DNA of 64,000 nucleotides from Gambelia wislizenii (GCA_030847615.1 JAUMIR010000002.1:193795809-193859808); one strand, 5' to 3'. Positions 1-12,100 are shown, numbered from the stretch's first letter. Notes: generated by a model from the sequence alone, not told the origin. Program-made: numbers and translations.

Positions 1-1050
1 AGGACCAAAGGGACTGAATTGCATCCATACTGCAGAGTAGGACAGCCAAGGTTGAATAACGTATCTTCCCATGAGATCTCACTGGTATTGTTGGTCCAAT
101 GCTACAAGGAAGTAATTGCAAGTTTGCCATTTCCCATGTCAAACAAGTCTATTTTCCTGGCCCAACATCTCGTGTCTCTCTCAACTTCCTTGAAGGAAAA
201 GTGTGCAATTGCACATGGTAATCTCTAGAGATCCTTAATTTGTGGTTGCTTTCAGAAAGGCTGAAAGGCAGATATTGGGCTTGTCTAGACCAGCCAGAAT
301 ATGCTGTCTTCCATACAATGTATTCTGGTCCCAGAGCTGGCCTGTCCCCCCGCCCCACAGCCCGGCCCTGTTACTGAGATGAAATGGGTGGAAGTCCCTT
401 TAGATTCTGGCCTATATCTATGTGCACATAACTGGCATAAATACATACTGTTACCTTGTTAATCACAGCATACATCTAGCTTATCCTCCTCTGTTGTCTC
501 CCAGGTTGGAGTTTGGATTGTGAGCTCTTCTGAAGCATGCTCATGATCTCATAACAACAAATATGACAGACATGTTCTTCCCTAACTTGGTGCCCTCTGG
601 ATATTTTGGACTGCACTTCCCATCATCCTTGACCACTGGCTGTGGTGAATGTTGCTTATGCCAACTTTAACCCAAAACATTTACAGGGTACAGGGGCCAG
701 ATGGGAAGTTGACAAAAAAAGTGAAGTATTGTGTACATCATAGCATGGTATCAACCTATCCAGTGAAGAGTTTTGTACCAAGGAATGAAACAACTGCTGG
801 CCCTATTTTTGTTTCCAAGAACAGCAAGTTTCCCATAGTTTGGAGGGGGGGGGGTTAAAATGTGGAAGTAGGATCTGACAAATGTTTCAAAACAAGAAAA
901 TGGATGTGTGTTTGTCTCCTATGAGGTGGAGGAGGGATTGCTTTTCAGCTTCCACCACACATTTCCCTTATCTAAGAGAATCCAATATACTCACTTTCAT
1001 TTTAAGCCAGAAATAACTAGTAGCGTAATTAACATTAATAGATGCTGAAT
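1..1050. other. CYGB intron 2, mostly unique sequence
   Basis: No exon is visible; in particular CYGB exon 2 (distal-His and proximal-His region) is not here, so it must lie before the window. Around 588-652 there is a short scrap resembling the common amniote hAT fragment whose core reads like CTGGACTGCACTTCCCATCATCC. A run of G occurs at about 844-854. The rest shows nothing I recognise. Confidence 0.5.
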
Positions 1051-1655
1051 TGAGGGCTTATCTATATGAGGCCAAAAAAAAAAAAAAGGAGTGCCTCGTA
1101 GTAATGGCATTTTGCATGCAATTGTCTTAATGGTGTTTTGTCCCCATAAGCTTCACATGCACGATGGTGGCCATGAGTGATTTACTCATGTTTGTACTTA
1201 CCTCAATTTGCCACCACCAGACTTAAAAAAAAAATGTCCAAGGTGTGATAGAGCAATTTTTTGATTTAACAGAAAAGGAAAAGAAAACACCACCCTGTTT
1301 TCTCACCTTAGCACTCGTTCACTAAGACGAAAATCCAACATGGTGGCAGTGGGCACTTGCCTTGTTAGCAAGCCCTGCCTCCCACGCTCACCCAGCCAAT
1401 CAGCTTTGTGCTTCCTTGCCTATGGGAAAGCAATTCATATCAAATTGCTTGTCCCAACACGCATGAATGCACGTTCCCCTCATTGTTTTTTTTTTTTAAA
1501 CCAGGCTGCGTAGGTTTTTCCTGCAGTTTTTTTTTTTAATGTTTTGGGGGCCCCTGCTTCCCAATATGGCAAAACAATATGGAATGCCATTAAAACAAGT
1601 AGGATTCTCCTTACATTCTGTGAGAAGCATTTTCACCATTTAGACAACCCCTCAG
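1051..1655. mobile_element. Non-autonomous DNA transposon, family A copy 1
   Basis: The left end reads TGAGGGCTTATCTATATG and the right end, reverse-complemented, reads CTGAGGGGTTGTCTAAATGG, giving imperfect terminal inverted repeats. The interior has no reading frame and matches 50724-51362 along its whole length, including a shared AATCAGCTTTGTGCTTCC block and the CTCACTAAG stretch, so this is one dispersed family. The ends resemble hAT-type termini, but no clear 8-bp target duplication is visible, so superfamily assignment is inference. Confidence 0.7.
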
Positions 1656-1699
1656 TTTCTGAAGGCACCTGAGGGTCATTTTAAAAATTACTGTACAGT

Positions 1700-2060
1700 C
1701 AAGACACTCTCGTTAGTGCAAAATACAACTGCTAGAGAACTAACTGGGACCTCTCAGTGAGCCATATCTCATATGTGTTGGGGGGGGATTCTTTTAACTA
1801 CTAAGTTAAAAGCCCTGTTTCCAAGCCCTGTTCACAAGGCTCATGCTTACTTTTCAAAGCCTAACTGGCTTCCTTACCACCCTGTCCACTGGTAACCCTC
1901 CACCAACTGAGATGAATGGTGGCCAGGGAAAAGACTGTGGAATTCTCTACTTATGCAATTCTCCCTAGAGGTTCTCACCTGGTACCTGCCTTAACCTCTT
2001 TCCAGGACCAGGTGACAAGAAAGTCTCTTTCCCCAGGCTTCATAAAGAAGGTCTACAATG
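1700..2060 (+). mobile_element. Degenerate L2/CR1-like LINE fragment (C-terminal part)
   Basis: Broken plus-strand reading resembles the last part of an L2/CR1-type reverse transcriptase: a stretch reading like GGQGKDCGILYLC followed by AILPRGSHLVPALTSFQDQV corresponds to the family's pattern of 'non-viable/functional C-terminus before the 3' tail'. Compare the intact minus-strand L2 at 16.4-18.9 kb, which ends in a similar leucine/phenylalanine-rich C-terminus. Stops and frameshifts show it is old. Boundaries are approximate. Confidence 0.4.
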
Positions 2061-2260
2061 GATGAACAAAATCAGAACTTATTGGATAAAAAGTCAAACC
2101 AGCAATAATAATGGCAGCTACAACAACAGTCAGTTTTATATGACTTTTTGCACTAGATACACTGTATTATCAGACTGTTTTGTAATGGATGTTGTGCCAC
2201 AGGCAAATAAAACTATTTTATTGGCATCTCCCAAGCTTTTGCTGAAAAGCTTGATTATCT

Positions 2261-3176
2261 GAGGGCTTGTCTACACAATCAAATACAGCAGGACCCCCAT
2301 ATCCACTGATTCATTCTCCACTGGTTCAATTATCCACAGGACACAAAACAGCACACCTACCATAGAGTCTTCCTAGAAAATGTGTCCTCTCTAGCCATTT
2401 TCTAGGTCCTCCAAGGCAACCCTATGGTATTTTAAACCGGAAGTCCCATTATTTTCAATGACGTTGGCTATTATCCACGGTTTTTACCCCCCAGAACCAA
2501 TCCCCAGTGGATATGGGTGTCCTACGGTACTCCGAATCCCCATGAGAATGCCCCGAATCTGGGGCAATTCAGCCACATGTCGCATGCCCAGATTCACAGC
2601 ATTTGGGGGAATCTTACCTAGATGGGCGAATTTGGGCATGCAAATTCCCAATGTGGGCAGAAGTGGCTGGATTGCCCCAGATATGTGGGATTCAAGGTTT
2701 TCTGCATATTTTTGTCCGCCACCCCAGCTGCTGCCACCATGAACAATTGTAAAGCTCTGGAGGCAGTTCCCAGTCGAAGGGAGTTTTCTCCCTTCCCCTT
2801 GCTTGGCAGCGCTGCCTCTGCCTGCTCTCTACTTGCCTGTCACTTCCTTCAATTGCTTCTGTTGCTTTTTTCAAGTGCCTCTTCCTGCAGTGGGCAAGCA
2901 GGCAGAAGCAGTGCTGCCGAGCCAGGGGAACGGAGAAAAACTCGCCTTTCAGCCAGGAACTGCCTCTAGAGCTTTAAATTATGATTGAGGTGGCAGCGGC
3001 AGCCAAAACTCCGCAGGGACAGTGAAGACAAGGCATTGGACAAAATTTGGCAGGGATAATAGTGAAGACAAGGTACTGTGGAGAATAATAATGCACGGGG
3101 CTTTGCAGGGAATGCGGGGACATGCAGACAAAACTCCATTCAGAGTTTTTTGCCCCTCATGTAGACAAGCCCTGAG
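2261..3176. mobile_element. hAT-like non-autonomous DNA transposon (family B) with a nested insert
   Basis: The termini are good inverted repeats: GAGGGCTTGTCTACACAA at the left and TGTAGACAAGCCCTGAG at the right. About 916 bp in total, of which 2286-2527 is a later Tigger-like insertion. The interior includes a GC-richer stretch near 2790-3010 and no transposase frame. The ends resemble family A (1051-1655), suggesting the same transposase group, but interiors differ. It ends about 240 bp before the CYGB exon. Confidence 0.65.
2286..2527. mobile_element. Tigger/pogo-like MITE, copy 1
   Basis: Begins CAGCAGGACCCCCATATCC and ends GGATATGGGTGTCCTACGG, an inverted pair, and is flanked on both sides by TA (2284-2285 and 2528-2529), the target duplication of the Tc1/mariner/pogo group. 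A second copy at 6572-6852 matches through the interior, for example TATGGTATTTTAAACCGGAA. About 242 bp, non-coding, nested within the family B element. Confidence 0.75.
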
Positions 3177-3349
3177 TGTATTACTGCTTTTACTCCACTT
3201 ATTTAGTTGTAGGTTTCATTATCCTACTTTAATTTGTAACCCACCCTGCTTGCTAATCAGCATGTTGAAGGGCAGCACAGATGCCTTATTAGTAATTTTC
3301 AGCTATGACAGCAAGTAGCCAATGAAATTGAATACAAATGTATTGATAG

Positions 3350-3586
<237 letters not shown>

Positions 3587-3883
3587 GCGGACCAGGGAAA
3601 CTGGGCAGGGTGGGGTTCGTGTGGGTTTCCTTCAAGGCTTTATTTCCTGCTATCCCTCCCTACACTTTCAGTAGACTAGTAGCTCTATAGCTTAACAGGA
3701 AGGATTCTGCCATCACACTAAGAAGAAGAGGGAAATGTTCTCCTTCTTCCCAACCAATTACTGAGAAGCACTTTGTAGTTTAGCAGTGATTACACAAACT
3801 TGCCTATCTCACCTCTGAAGAACCCGTTTGCCCATGATAGAAATTACTGCCCTTAGGAAATACATGCATGGAGTTATCTAAAC
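3587..3883 (+). other. CYGB: Presumed start of CYGB 3'UTR
   Basis: Non-repetitive sequence directly after the stop codon, up to the hAT insertion at 3884. I see no AATAAA in this stretch or in the following kilobase or so; an ATTAAA at about 4024 lies inside the inserted hAT element. The transcript end therefore cannot be placed from the sequence. Confidence 0.45.
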
Positions 3884-4276
3884 CAGTGGTTCTTAACTTT
3901 TTCTTTACCAGGGACCCCCTTTAAAATCTTTTGTTGCTGTGGACCCCCAAGACTTAACTCAAGATTTAAAACAACAACAACTACTACTACTACTACTAGT
4001 AATAATAATACAATTACACCATCCATTAAATGTTCCCTCAGAGGGCAGTGGATGGGGAGGGAAGACTTTCCTCCTGCTTCTTCCTGCAAGTTTGTGGCTG
4101 GAGTGGATTGAGTGGCAATGCACAGGCCAAGCCAGCCAGCCAGTGCCTTGGCTCCTGTCATGTGCCCACTCCACTGAAGGGAGGAGGTGGGAGAAGCAAT
4201 TTTAAAGTCTTTGTTGACCCCCTGTGAGGACCTCGCAGACCCCTGGGGTCCCCGAACCCCAGGTTAAGAACCACTG
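3884..4276. mobile_element. hAT (Charlie-like) non-autonomous element with perfect 8-bp TSD
   Basis: Starts CAGTGGTTCTTAACTTT and ends GGTTAAGAACCACTG, inverted copies of each other. The 8 bases on both sides are identical, ATCTAAAC at 3876-3883 and 4277-4284, which is the hAT target-site length. 393 bp, no transposase; the interior carries a short ACA/ACT-rich run (about 3971-4010). The target duplication makes the boundaries exact. It lies in the likely CYGB 3'UTR or just downstream. Confidence 0.92.
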
Positions 4277-4356
4277 ATCTAAACAATTAAGATGTTTTTC
4301 AAAGCTGTTCTACTAGTAGCAAATCTGGTAGTACAATGTTTAATTTTCCACACTTC

Positions 4357-4572
4357 TTGTGTGCCTTCAAGTTGTCTTTGACTTGCTGTGACCCTATCAT
4401 GGGGTTTTCTTGGCAAGATTTGTTCAGAGGGGGGTTGTCTTTGCCTTCCTTTGAGGATGAGAGAGTGTGAATTGCCCAAGGTCACCTAGTTGTTTTCCTT
4501 GGCTGAGCGGGGATTCAAACCCTGGTCTCCAGAGTTGTAGTCCAACGCTCAAACCACTACACCATGTTGGCT
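4357..4572 (-). mobile_element. Sauria-type tRNA-derived SINE
   Basis: On the minus strand it shows a tRNA-like head with an A-box like TGGTGTAGTGG and B-box like GGTTTGAATCC, a body with CTTGGGCAATTCACACTCTC, then CCAAGAAAACCCCATGATAGG and a BovB-like tail CTTGAAGGCACAC. It matches the other copies at 15455, 33386, 43465, 45561 and 61250. Degenerate relative to them by point changes only. Confidence 0.88.
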
Positions 4573-6242
4573 TTTTTCCCACACTTAGCAGTCCACATTA
4601 GAAGATTAACAAATTATCAACTCTGGTGCTTCTGATGTTGGAACTGGAGGGGAAAGTACTTATGTTAGTAGTGATGTGCAGTGGATTGAGCCAGATCTCA
4701 AGCCAAAATGGTCCCCTTTGGATGAGGTTTTTTGACACTTCCCTCTACAGCTGGCTCCCCTCTGTAGGGACCAGAACTGAAAATGGATCTCATACAAGGT
4801 CTTGTTCATGTGTTGTGCTTCAGAAAGACAGATACGTTTCTCTGTTGAAACAGTATCTTTTCAGGTTTTGCTTCTGTGAGTGAGGGAGAGAGGGAGGTGA
4901 AGGAGTGGGATTGAATAACTGACAAATTCACCTTCTAATCCTAGGGCACATTGTTTTAAGGGCTGTCAAACCATTGTACTTTAGGAGAGGGATTATCATT
5001 TCCAGATTCCTTTGTTTGTATTTCAGTTTTGTATTTCAGTGTAAGGTTATGGTAAAGGGTGGCTTCAAGTTTTGATTATCTATGACTGAATAATCTTTTC
5101 CTTTTGCTTTCTTAAATGTTTTCAGTTGATCCTTCTCAGAGTTTTTATGCAGTTAAAAATCTGCCTTTTATTCACAATTATACTTTTATCTATGCTGTTT
5201 ATTATCTTAGTAAACATCTGTGATGTGTGTGTCTTCAGTTTAGGCAGTTAAATCCACTTTACTGTCCCCTAATTTGGAAAAAAATATTTATTTGAATCCT
5301 GTTCCTATTGTCCTTCAGTTCTTTTATTGTGGGGCCATGCTCATCAATCAGGATATTGTTCTAGTATTATCCCATTAATTGTCAGTCCATTTTTGCTTTG
5401 TTTTCTCTTCTGTAAAACTTAATGTGAAGTTCAATTTAATCCAACATGCCTCTGCCCTCTGTGAATTTGGAAAATATTCCCATTTCCTATTTTACAACAT
5501 TCCCATTTCATTTTGGTTCTATTCTCCTTCTAGTCCTCATTTCAATCAATAGTACATTTTCTGTTTTAACCTGAAATTCCTTCCTTTATTATTCCAGTTT
5601 AAATAATTTCAGTGTATTAATCCATGAAATAGTAATCAAAGCTAATACTGTGGTTTTGAGCATGCAGTACCTTTTCCAATTTATGTCATTCTTCTGCGTG
5701 TCTTGCTTTCTCTGAGGTAGAACAATTTAATCTGTGATAGGGAGTTCACATGGCATTCCCCTTAGGAAAAGCAATTAACTGGACTCCATTGTTTTCTCAT
5801 TCCCTTTCAGCTGTGTGTTCCACATTCTTTTCCTTATATTAATTACCATGAATATTACTTGTAATAGTTCCAAACCTGTCAAAAACCAAGTACAAAATCA
5901 GAAAGTACATAGTCTTTACGGATACTGTCAAATGATGTTGTGACTCCAGTTGTTTTTGAATGTCAAAGTAAATAGCCTCTGCACACATGCCTCTATGTAC
6001 ATTGTACTACCTCTACAAAAACCAATCTAAAATTTCAGAGCTATTTGTCTTTGAAGGGCCACTAGGTTCTCTGTCAAGTTTGCTACAATAATGACTTCTA
6101 GAAAAAGTCACCATGAAACAAGCTGGACAGGGCTCTTATAGAACCCGCTGGTTTGTGTTTGATCCCACAGAGTGGTACAGGCCCCCAAACTGGAATATAA
6201 AAAATGAAGACCTGTCCTTCTACAGTTTCTCCACCAATCACT
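4573..6242. other. Unassigned AT-rich intergenic sequence
   Basis: About 1.7 kb downstream of CYGB without an open frame worth calling. It is AT-rich with repeated TATTTCAGT-like words near 5020-5040. I see no exon, no recognisable repeat and no polyadenylation signal; part could be the tail of a long CYGB 3'UTR. Confidence 0.4.
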
Positions 6243-6300
6243 AGAGCCCTTTCACACTACACAATCATAGCACTATGTTCCAGTTTCATCTGTTACAATG

Positions 6301-6522
6301 CCCTAAAGGCCCCCGATCCTGTCTGTTCTTGGAAGCTAAGCAGGGTCAGCCCTAGTTGGTACTTAGATGGGAGACCACCAATGGATACCAGGTACTGTAG
6401 GCTATATTTCAAAGGAAAGAACTGGCGAAGCCACCTCTGAGTATTCCTTGCCCAAGAAAACCCTATGAAATTCATAGGGTTGCCATAAGTCAATAGGTGA
6501 CTTGAAGGAACATACACCTACA
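6301..6522 (+). mobile_element. 5S rRNA-derived SINE (5S-Sauria type), copy 1
   Basis: The head reads like 5S rRNA: GATCCTGTCTGTTCTTGG then AAGCTAAGCAGGGTCA and TACTTAGATGGGAGACCACC, carrying the internal A-box/C-box promoter region. The body has CCACCTCTGAGTATTCCTTG and the tail is BovB-like (GTTGCCATAAGTCAATAGG, then GACTTGAAGG). Matches copies at 31466 and 34324. Nested inside the M3 element. Confidence 0.88.
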
Positions 6523-6571
6523 TTCCAATTTAACCAAAAAGGCTGCTGCCTATGGGGTCCTGGGCTTTGTA

Positions 6572-6852
6572 CAGTAGGACCCCCATATCTGCTGATTCAT
6601 TATCCACTGATTCAGTTATCCGTGGGACACAAAACAGCATACCTGCCATAGAGTCTTCCTAGAAAATGCCTGGAGAGGCATCCTCTCTAGATGTTTTGTA
6701 GGTCCTCCAAGACAAACTCTATGGTATTTTAAACCGGAAGTCCTGCTATTGTCAATGGTGTTCACTGTTATCCACGGGTTTTGGTATCTATGGTTTTCGG
6801 TATCCACGGGGGGCCCTGGAAGCAATCCCCAGCGGATACAGGAATCCTACTG
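6572..6852. mobile_element. Tigger/pogo-like MITE, copy 2
   Basis: Begins CAGTAGGACCCCCATATC and ends GGATACAGGAATCCTACTG. The left flank is TA; the right flank is TC, so one copy of the TA duplication seems mutated. It aligns with 2286-2527 across the interior and is longer by about 40 bp around 6680 and 6780-6820. It sits at a TA inside the M3 element, whose sequence resumes directly after it. Confidence 0.78.
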
Positions 6853-7077
6853 TCGATTGGTCAGAGGCACCAGAGGAGCTTCCTACCTGAAAATTCTAAG
6901 TGCCCCACCCTAAACTGTCAATCCCTGGATTTCATGGGATGGAATCTGGCAATTAAAAGCGGAATCATAGTGCTATAACTGTGTAGCATGAAAGGGCCTC
7001 TGATACTCTCCAGAATCTCATAGCCTGCTTGTGCTGTCCAGCTTCTGCTGACCAGGATCGAGGCCAAGTGTTGTCTA

Positions 7078-7323
7078 TGGGTACATCTACACTGTAGAAA
7101 TAATGAAATTTGACACCACTTTAAGTGCAATAGCTTCATCCTATGGAAGCCTGGGATTTATAGTTTTACAAGGTCTTTAGTTGGTGCCTCACACAATGAC
7201 TGCTGCTGCCTCACAAAATGACAAATCCTAGGATTCTGTACGATGGCGCCATGGTGTCATCTGCATTGTTGTCATCTGCAAGTGGTGTCAAACTGCATTA
7301 TTTCTACAGTACAGACACACCAT
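7078..7323. mobile_element. Palindrome-ended MITE, family M1-like
   Basis: Left part reads ACACTGTAGAAATAATG then TTTGACACCACTT; the right part is its inverted form, AAGTGGTGTCAAACTGC then ATTATTTCTACAGT. Core contains CCTGGGATTTATAGTTTTAC, a block shared by several MITEs here. Related to 13797-14014 by the shared GAAATAATGCAGTTTGGCACC-like terminus. About 245 bp, non-coding. Confidence 0.75.
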
Positions 7324-9124
7324 ATGTGATACCTACATTTAACTTATACTTGAGTGATTCTACAATACCCTGGCCTTTCTCTGATAGGACCCTAGTGAAA
7401 AAAATCAAATCCTTCCAGGCTATAAGTCATGGATAATAAGGCAGTTCCTTCCCACTGAGTCATCCAGCCTCATCTCTCTTCAAACCCAGAGATATTTTTG
7501 TTCTTTGCTTTTGCTAATTCACTTGCATAATTTCTGGAGCCTGTGATTCACCTCAGCTATTTGTCTAGATTCTAGGTGGGGAAGACCGTCAGTTCTGGCC
7601 TATTTTCAGAAAGAGCTCAGGGATATTAGAAGAATATGCTGGGATTCCCTTTCCAGTCTTGATTCATACTGGGCTAGAACAAAGGATTAGTCAGACAGAT
7701 TGATGCAGCAGAAAGGGATTTGCCAAGGATCTGGATATTCTCCCAGAGGCAACCCAGTCTCAGCAATGAATCAGCACATAGTAGGCAACTCACTGCTCAC
7801 CCAGGCAAGTATGTAAAACAGGAGTCAGGGAGAAAAGTGTAATGATGGCATGTCATTGTTTGGCTGTTTTTGAGCTATTAGACAAGGGCCATTTTAGCTG
7901 GCCAGAAGACATGCTTCATGGATAACTGTGTGGATGTTAAGCTTCAGCAGAGTAAATGCTGCTAGGAAGCAAAGGGAAATGTTTTACTCCAGGTTATGGA
8001 CAGCCCCCTCACCACTACATTGTTACCCTAAATGCCAGAGGGGTCTTAAGGACCCTCTGAATATCAATATTAATTTTGGGAATTAATATACACAGCTTAG
8101 TGATACAAGAGGAGGGCAACAAAGCAGGACCTTTTAACCAGTGTATATGGGTACTCAGGAGGAGACGTGAAGCTTGATAGTACAACTAATTAATCTTTAT
8201 TGAGAAAGCAATAATAACTACATTCACGCACACACTCAGGCTTCAAGCAATCACAGAGGCTAATGAATAAAGGCTAGTGAATTTTATTCACAAAGGCTAG
8301 TGAATAAAATAGGAAGGTTTGGGATAGAGGATAGAGTAAGGGGTTGTTTTGGGGTGATACTATACTGATCAGAGGAGTTGAAGTCGCAGAGAAAACCAGA
8401 AGGGGGGCAGTCCCGAAGCAGGAACCACTACACAGTCTGATGTGGAGTCAAGAGGAAGATTAACTGTGTGCACCTGAGTGGAGTCATAAAATCATAGAGT
8501 TTTGAAGGGGTTTTTACATCCAATAATTCCCTTCAGGGGATGGGATTTAGAGTGAAAGACAATGCTTCTCGGAGGTTCTCAAGATAAGACAATAGACATT
8601 CTGGATATATTAATAACCCTTAATGTGTTGGTACTTTGGAACTGAATGGAGGAAGCAACCCTCTTTGTTTGTGAGGAAGTAGAGGTAAGACAGCTCTTTA
8701 CAAACCTTGAGTATCTCAGCTAATTTGATTGGATTAGCCAGATGTTCGGCAAGAAGCTGCCCTGTGGTTACCTTTCTTTGGAATTTTTGATGGCCCCTCC
8801 CTAGTGCATATCTGACTGAGTCTCAGTGCTAGTCTTTGGGATTCCTGGTTTTGGGGAATCCCGAGTTTACTGGCCACACTCTTGGAAGGCCACAGTTGGC
8901 CAAATTATTCAATATTGACAATTATTACAGATAAGGGGTGGGGGGAGGTATGAAGGCAGCAACAACATTCTTCTTCCTTTTGGGACTCCATTTGACTGAC
9001 ATTCCTTTAACAAGAGTTAAACAATATGTCTGCCTCAATTACAGTAATGTGAATATATTAGGTATTTCAATACACTTTAATGTGGATAATTAACCCTACT
9101 GTACTTGATATAGCCCCACCAGTG
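7324..9124. other. Unassigned intergenic sequence
   Basis: About 1.8 kb with no convincing exon. Contains a short direct duplication, GAATAAAGGCTAGTGAAT-like words repeated at about 8263-8308, and a small CR1 tail (8484-8535). Nothing else recognised. Confidence 0.4.
8484..8535 (-). mobile_element. CR1 LINE 3'-tail scrap
   Basis: Reads AAATCATAGAGTTTTGAAGG then TTCCCTTCAG on the plus strand, i.e. an inverted CR1 3' end (compare AGAATCATAGAGTTGGAAGA at 32881 and 51547). Very short and diverged. Confidence 0.5.
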
Positions 9125-12100
9125 GCACCACCTTTCTGTGGTGGTGGGATTGCTTGCTCCTGTGAGTGCTGCTGGTAGGGTCTCCCATGTCAGATAGGCT
9201 TTTGCTGAGGAGCCAGACTAAATGTGCCAAACAGCTACTAGTCAGAAGCAGTAGTGGAGGGTGACACAGGCAAAGGATCTCTTAGAGACAACAGCAGTGG
9301 CACCATAGCTAACAATAGTTAGTACTGTGCAGAGGGAGGCACAGTTAACCTCCTTCTGAAGATCTTTTACCATGAAAACCCTAAGATGAGACAGTCCAAA
9401 ATGAAACAAGAGATGCTGCCAAAAGATGAAACTCCCAGTTTGGATGGCACTCAACAAGCTACTGGGATACAACAGAGGACAACTACAAATAGTGCTGTGG
9501 CTAATGATGCAACTGGATTTAAGTCGAAAGGACATTCAGCTGTTGACATGCTTAGAGTCAAAAGGAAAATCCGAAGCCTCACAACACATATTATAGGAAA
9601 ATGGAATGTGTGAAGCATGAATCAGGCATAGGTAGACATAGTAAAACAAGAAATGGAATGTATAAACTTCACAATATTTGGGGTGAGCAAGCGAAAGTGG
9701 ACGAGAATGGGACATTTTAAGTCAAATAATTACACAGTTTTACTCAGGAAATGAAAATCTAAGAAATGGGATGGCATTTATAGTGAGGAGAGATGTAGCA
9801 AAAGAAATAAAAGGATATAATGCAAAGTCTGACCAGATCATGTCAATAAGACTTCATGGGAAACCCATCAATATAACCTTAATCCAAGTTTATGCTCCAA
9901 CTACAGAGGCAGAAGAAGAAAAAATTGAAAGATTCTACGCTGAGGTCCAGGAGGAAATTGATCACATACCAAAACAGGACTTCTTGTATATCGTAGGTAC
10001 TGGAATACAAAAGTAAGAAATAGAGCAGAATCAAAGATTGTAGGAAAATTTGGCCTAGGATCAAGAAATGAAGCAGGAGAATGATTGATTGAATTGAAAC
10101 AACAACAGCTTGTTCTTCACAAACACATTTTTCTAGCAACCCAAGAAGCAACTGTATACGTGGACATCACCTGATGGCCAATACTGAAATCAAATAGATT
10201 ACATAATTGGAAGCAGAAGAAGCTCTGTTCTCTCTGCAAAAACAAGACTATGAACTACTAATATAAAAAAATAGAGTAAAGCTAAAGAAGAACACTAAAC
10301 CAACTATCATGCCAAAATACAATCTGAACAACATCCAGTAGAATTTAAAGATACTGTGAAAATAGATTTGCGCTATTAAGCCTAATTGACCAGGAGCAAG
10401 AAGAACTCTGGACAGAAGCTAGGGATGCTGTCAGGAAAGAATACAAAAAGACAATAACTGTAGCCAAACTGAAAGAGAAGCCTCTATGGACGACAGATGA
10501 AACTCTTCAAGCAGTTAAGAAGCAAAAGGAAAACGGAGACAGAAATAAAGTCAGGACCCTGAATGTAACTGTTCAATAACTTGTGCATAGGGACAAGGAG
10601 AACTTCTATAATAACCAATACAGAGAAATAGAAGGTGACAACAAAAAAGGAAGAACAAGACACCTCTTCCACAAGATCTGAGAAATCCAAGGAAAATTTA
10701 AACCAAGAGCGGGGATACTCTGCTACCACCAAGGGAACACATTACATGACCAAGTAGAAATAAAAAGATAACAGAAACAATACAATGAAGTACTATATAA
10801 AAGAGATGAAAGAGCGACAGATTCTTAGAGGGAAAACCATATGAAAATGAACCTCCAGTCTTAGAAAGTGAAGTGGAAGCTGCACTCAGAGCACTTGGGA
10901 GAAATAAATCACCAGGAAAAAAATGACATACCAATAGAGCTGCTTCAGTCTACAGAGACAGAATCTACTCTAGTTCTAACTAAAATCTGTCAGCAAATAA
11001 GGAAAACAAAAGAATGGCCCACAGACTGGAAATGCTCAATATACATTTCAATCCTCAAGAAAGGAGAGCCCAGGGATTGCAGTAACCACAGGACCATTGT
11101 ATTAATTTCCCACAAAAGCAAAGTGATGTTCAGAATTCGACAACAAAGACCTATATATGGAGCCAGAAATGCCAGATGTCCAAGCTGGGTTCAGGAAAGG
11201 AAGAAGCTCTAGGGATCATATTGCAAACTTAAGTTAGATAAGGGAGCACACCAAAGAATGTCAAAAGAAAATCAGCTTGTGCTTTATAGAAGCCTTTGAT
11301 TGTATAGATCTTGAAAAACTATGGCTCACTCTTAAAGAAATGGGTGTGCCACATTATTGATTGTCCTAATACGTAACCTGTACTCAGGACAAGAGGCTAC
11401 TGTTAGGACTGTTAGGACATAAATGGAATGGTTTCCAATTAGCAAAAGGGTCAGGCAGTGCTGCATTTTATCACCCTATCTGTTTAATTTGTATGCTGAA
11501 CAAGTTATATGTAAAACAGAATTAGACTTGGAGGAAGGAGTTGTGAAAATTGGAGGAAGGAACATCAACAATTTAACATATGCAGATGACACCGTACTAC
11601 TAGCAAAAAATAGCAAAGACTTGGAACGGTTACTGAAGAAAGTGCAAAGGCAGGTTTACACTTGAACAATAAGAGAACAAAAATAGTGACCACAGATGAT
11701 TTTCCTAACTTTTCCATACCTTTACTCAGTCATTAATCAGAATGGAGACTGCAGTCAAGAAATCAGAAGAAGACTAGGAGCCTTACTGCACTCCAAAGAA
11801 AAGCAGCAAAGCAGCAGGAATGTTCCGTCTTTCCTGCTGTCTTACTGCATGGTGTTGGTATTCTTCCAGTGTTCTTTTGTTCCAGTCCCGTGGGGACCAA
11901 GGTAAAACTGCGTCTTTTTGCAAATGGGTTTTTCTGGTTAGCAAAAAGACACAGTTTTACTTGGGTTCCTCCATGGGACCAGAATGAAAGAACACCAATG
12001 TCATTTGATAAGGAGCAAGAAAAACAAAACATTTCTGCTGGTTTGCCGCTTTTCTCTGGAGTGCAGGAAGGCTCTAGGACTTGGAACAGCAGATATGAAA

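Larger units (their letters stand above)
6243..7001. mobile_element. hAT-like MITE, family M3 copy 1, split by two later insertions
   Basis: Left end AGAGCCCTTTCACACTACAC and right end, reverse-complemented, AGAGGCCCTTTCATGCTACAC form a terminal inverted repeat, followed on each side by ATCATAGCACTATG. The interior pieces 6523-6571 and 6853-6990 match the intact relative at 32053-32259 read in reverse (for example CAGAGGCACCAGAGGAGC). The 5S SINE at 6301-6522 and the Tigger-like MITE at 6572-6852 have landed inside it. Confidence 0.75.

Noticed and set aside
2458..2969. Overlapping plus-strand frames of 94 and 115 codons
   Set aside because: They run across the end of the Tigger-like MITE into the family B element; composition is that of repeats, and no domain or splice sites fit.
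9242..10934. Minus-strand frames of 78-97 codons
   Set aside because: They are antisense shadows of the BovB LINE, whose plus-strand motifs are recognisable.
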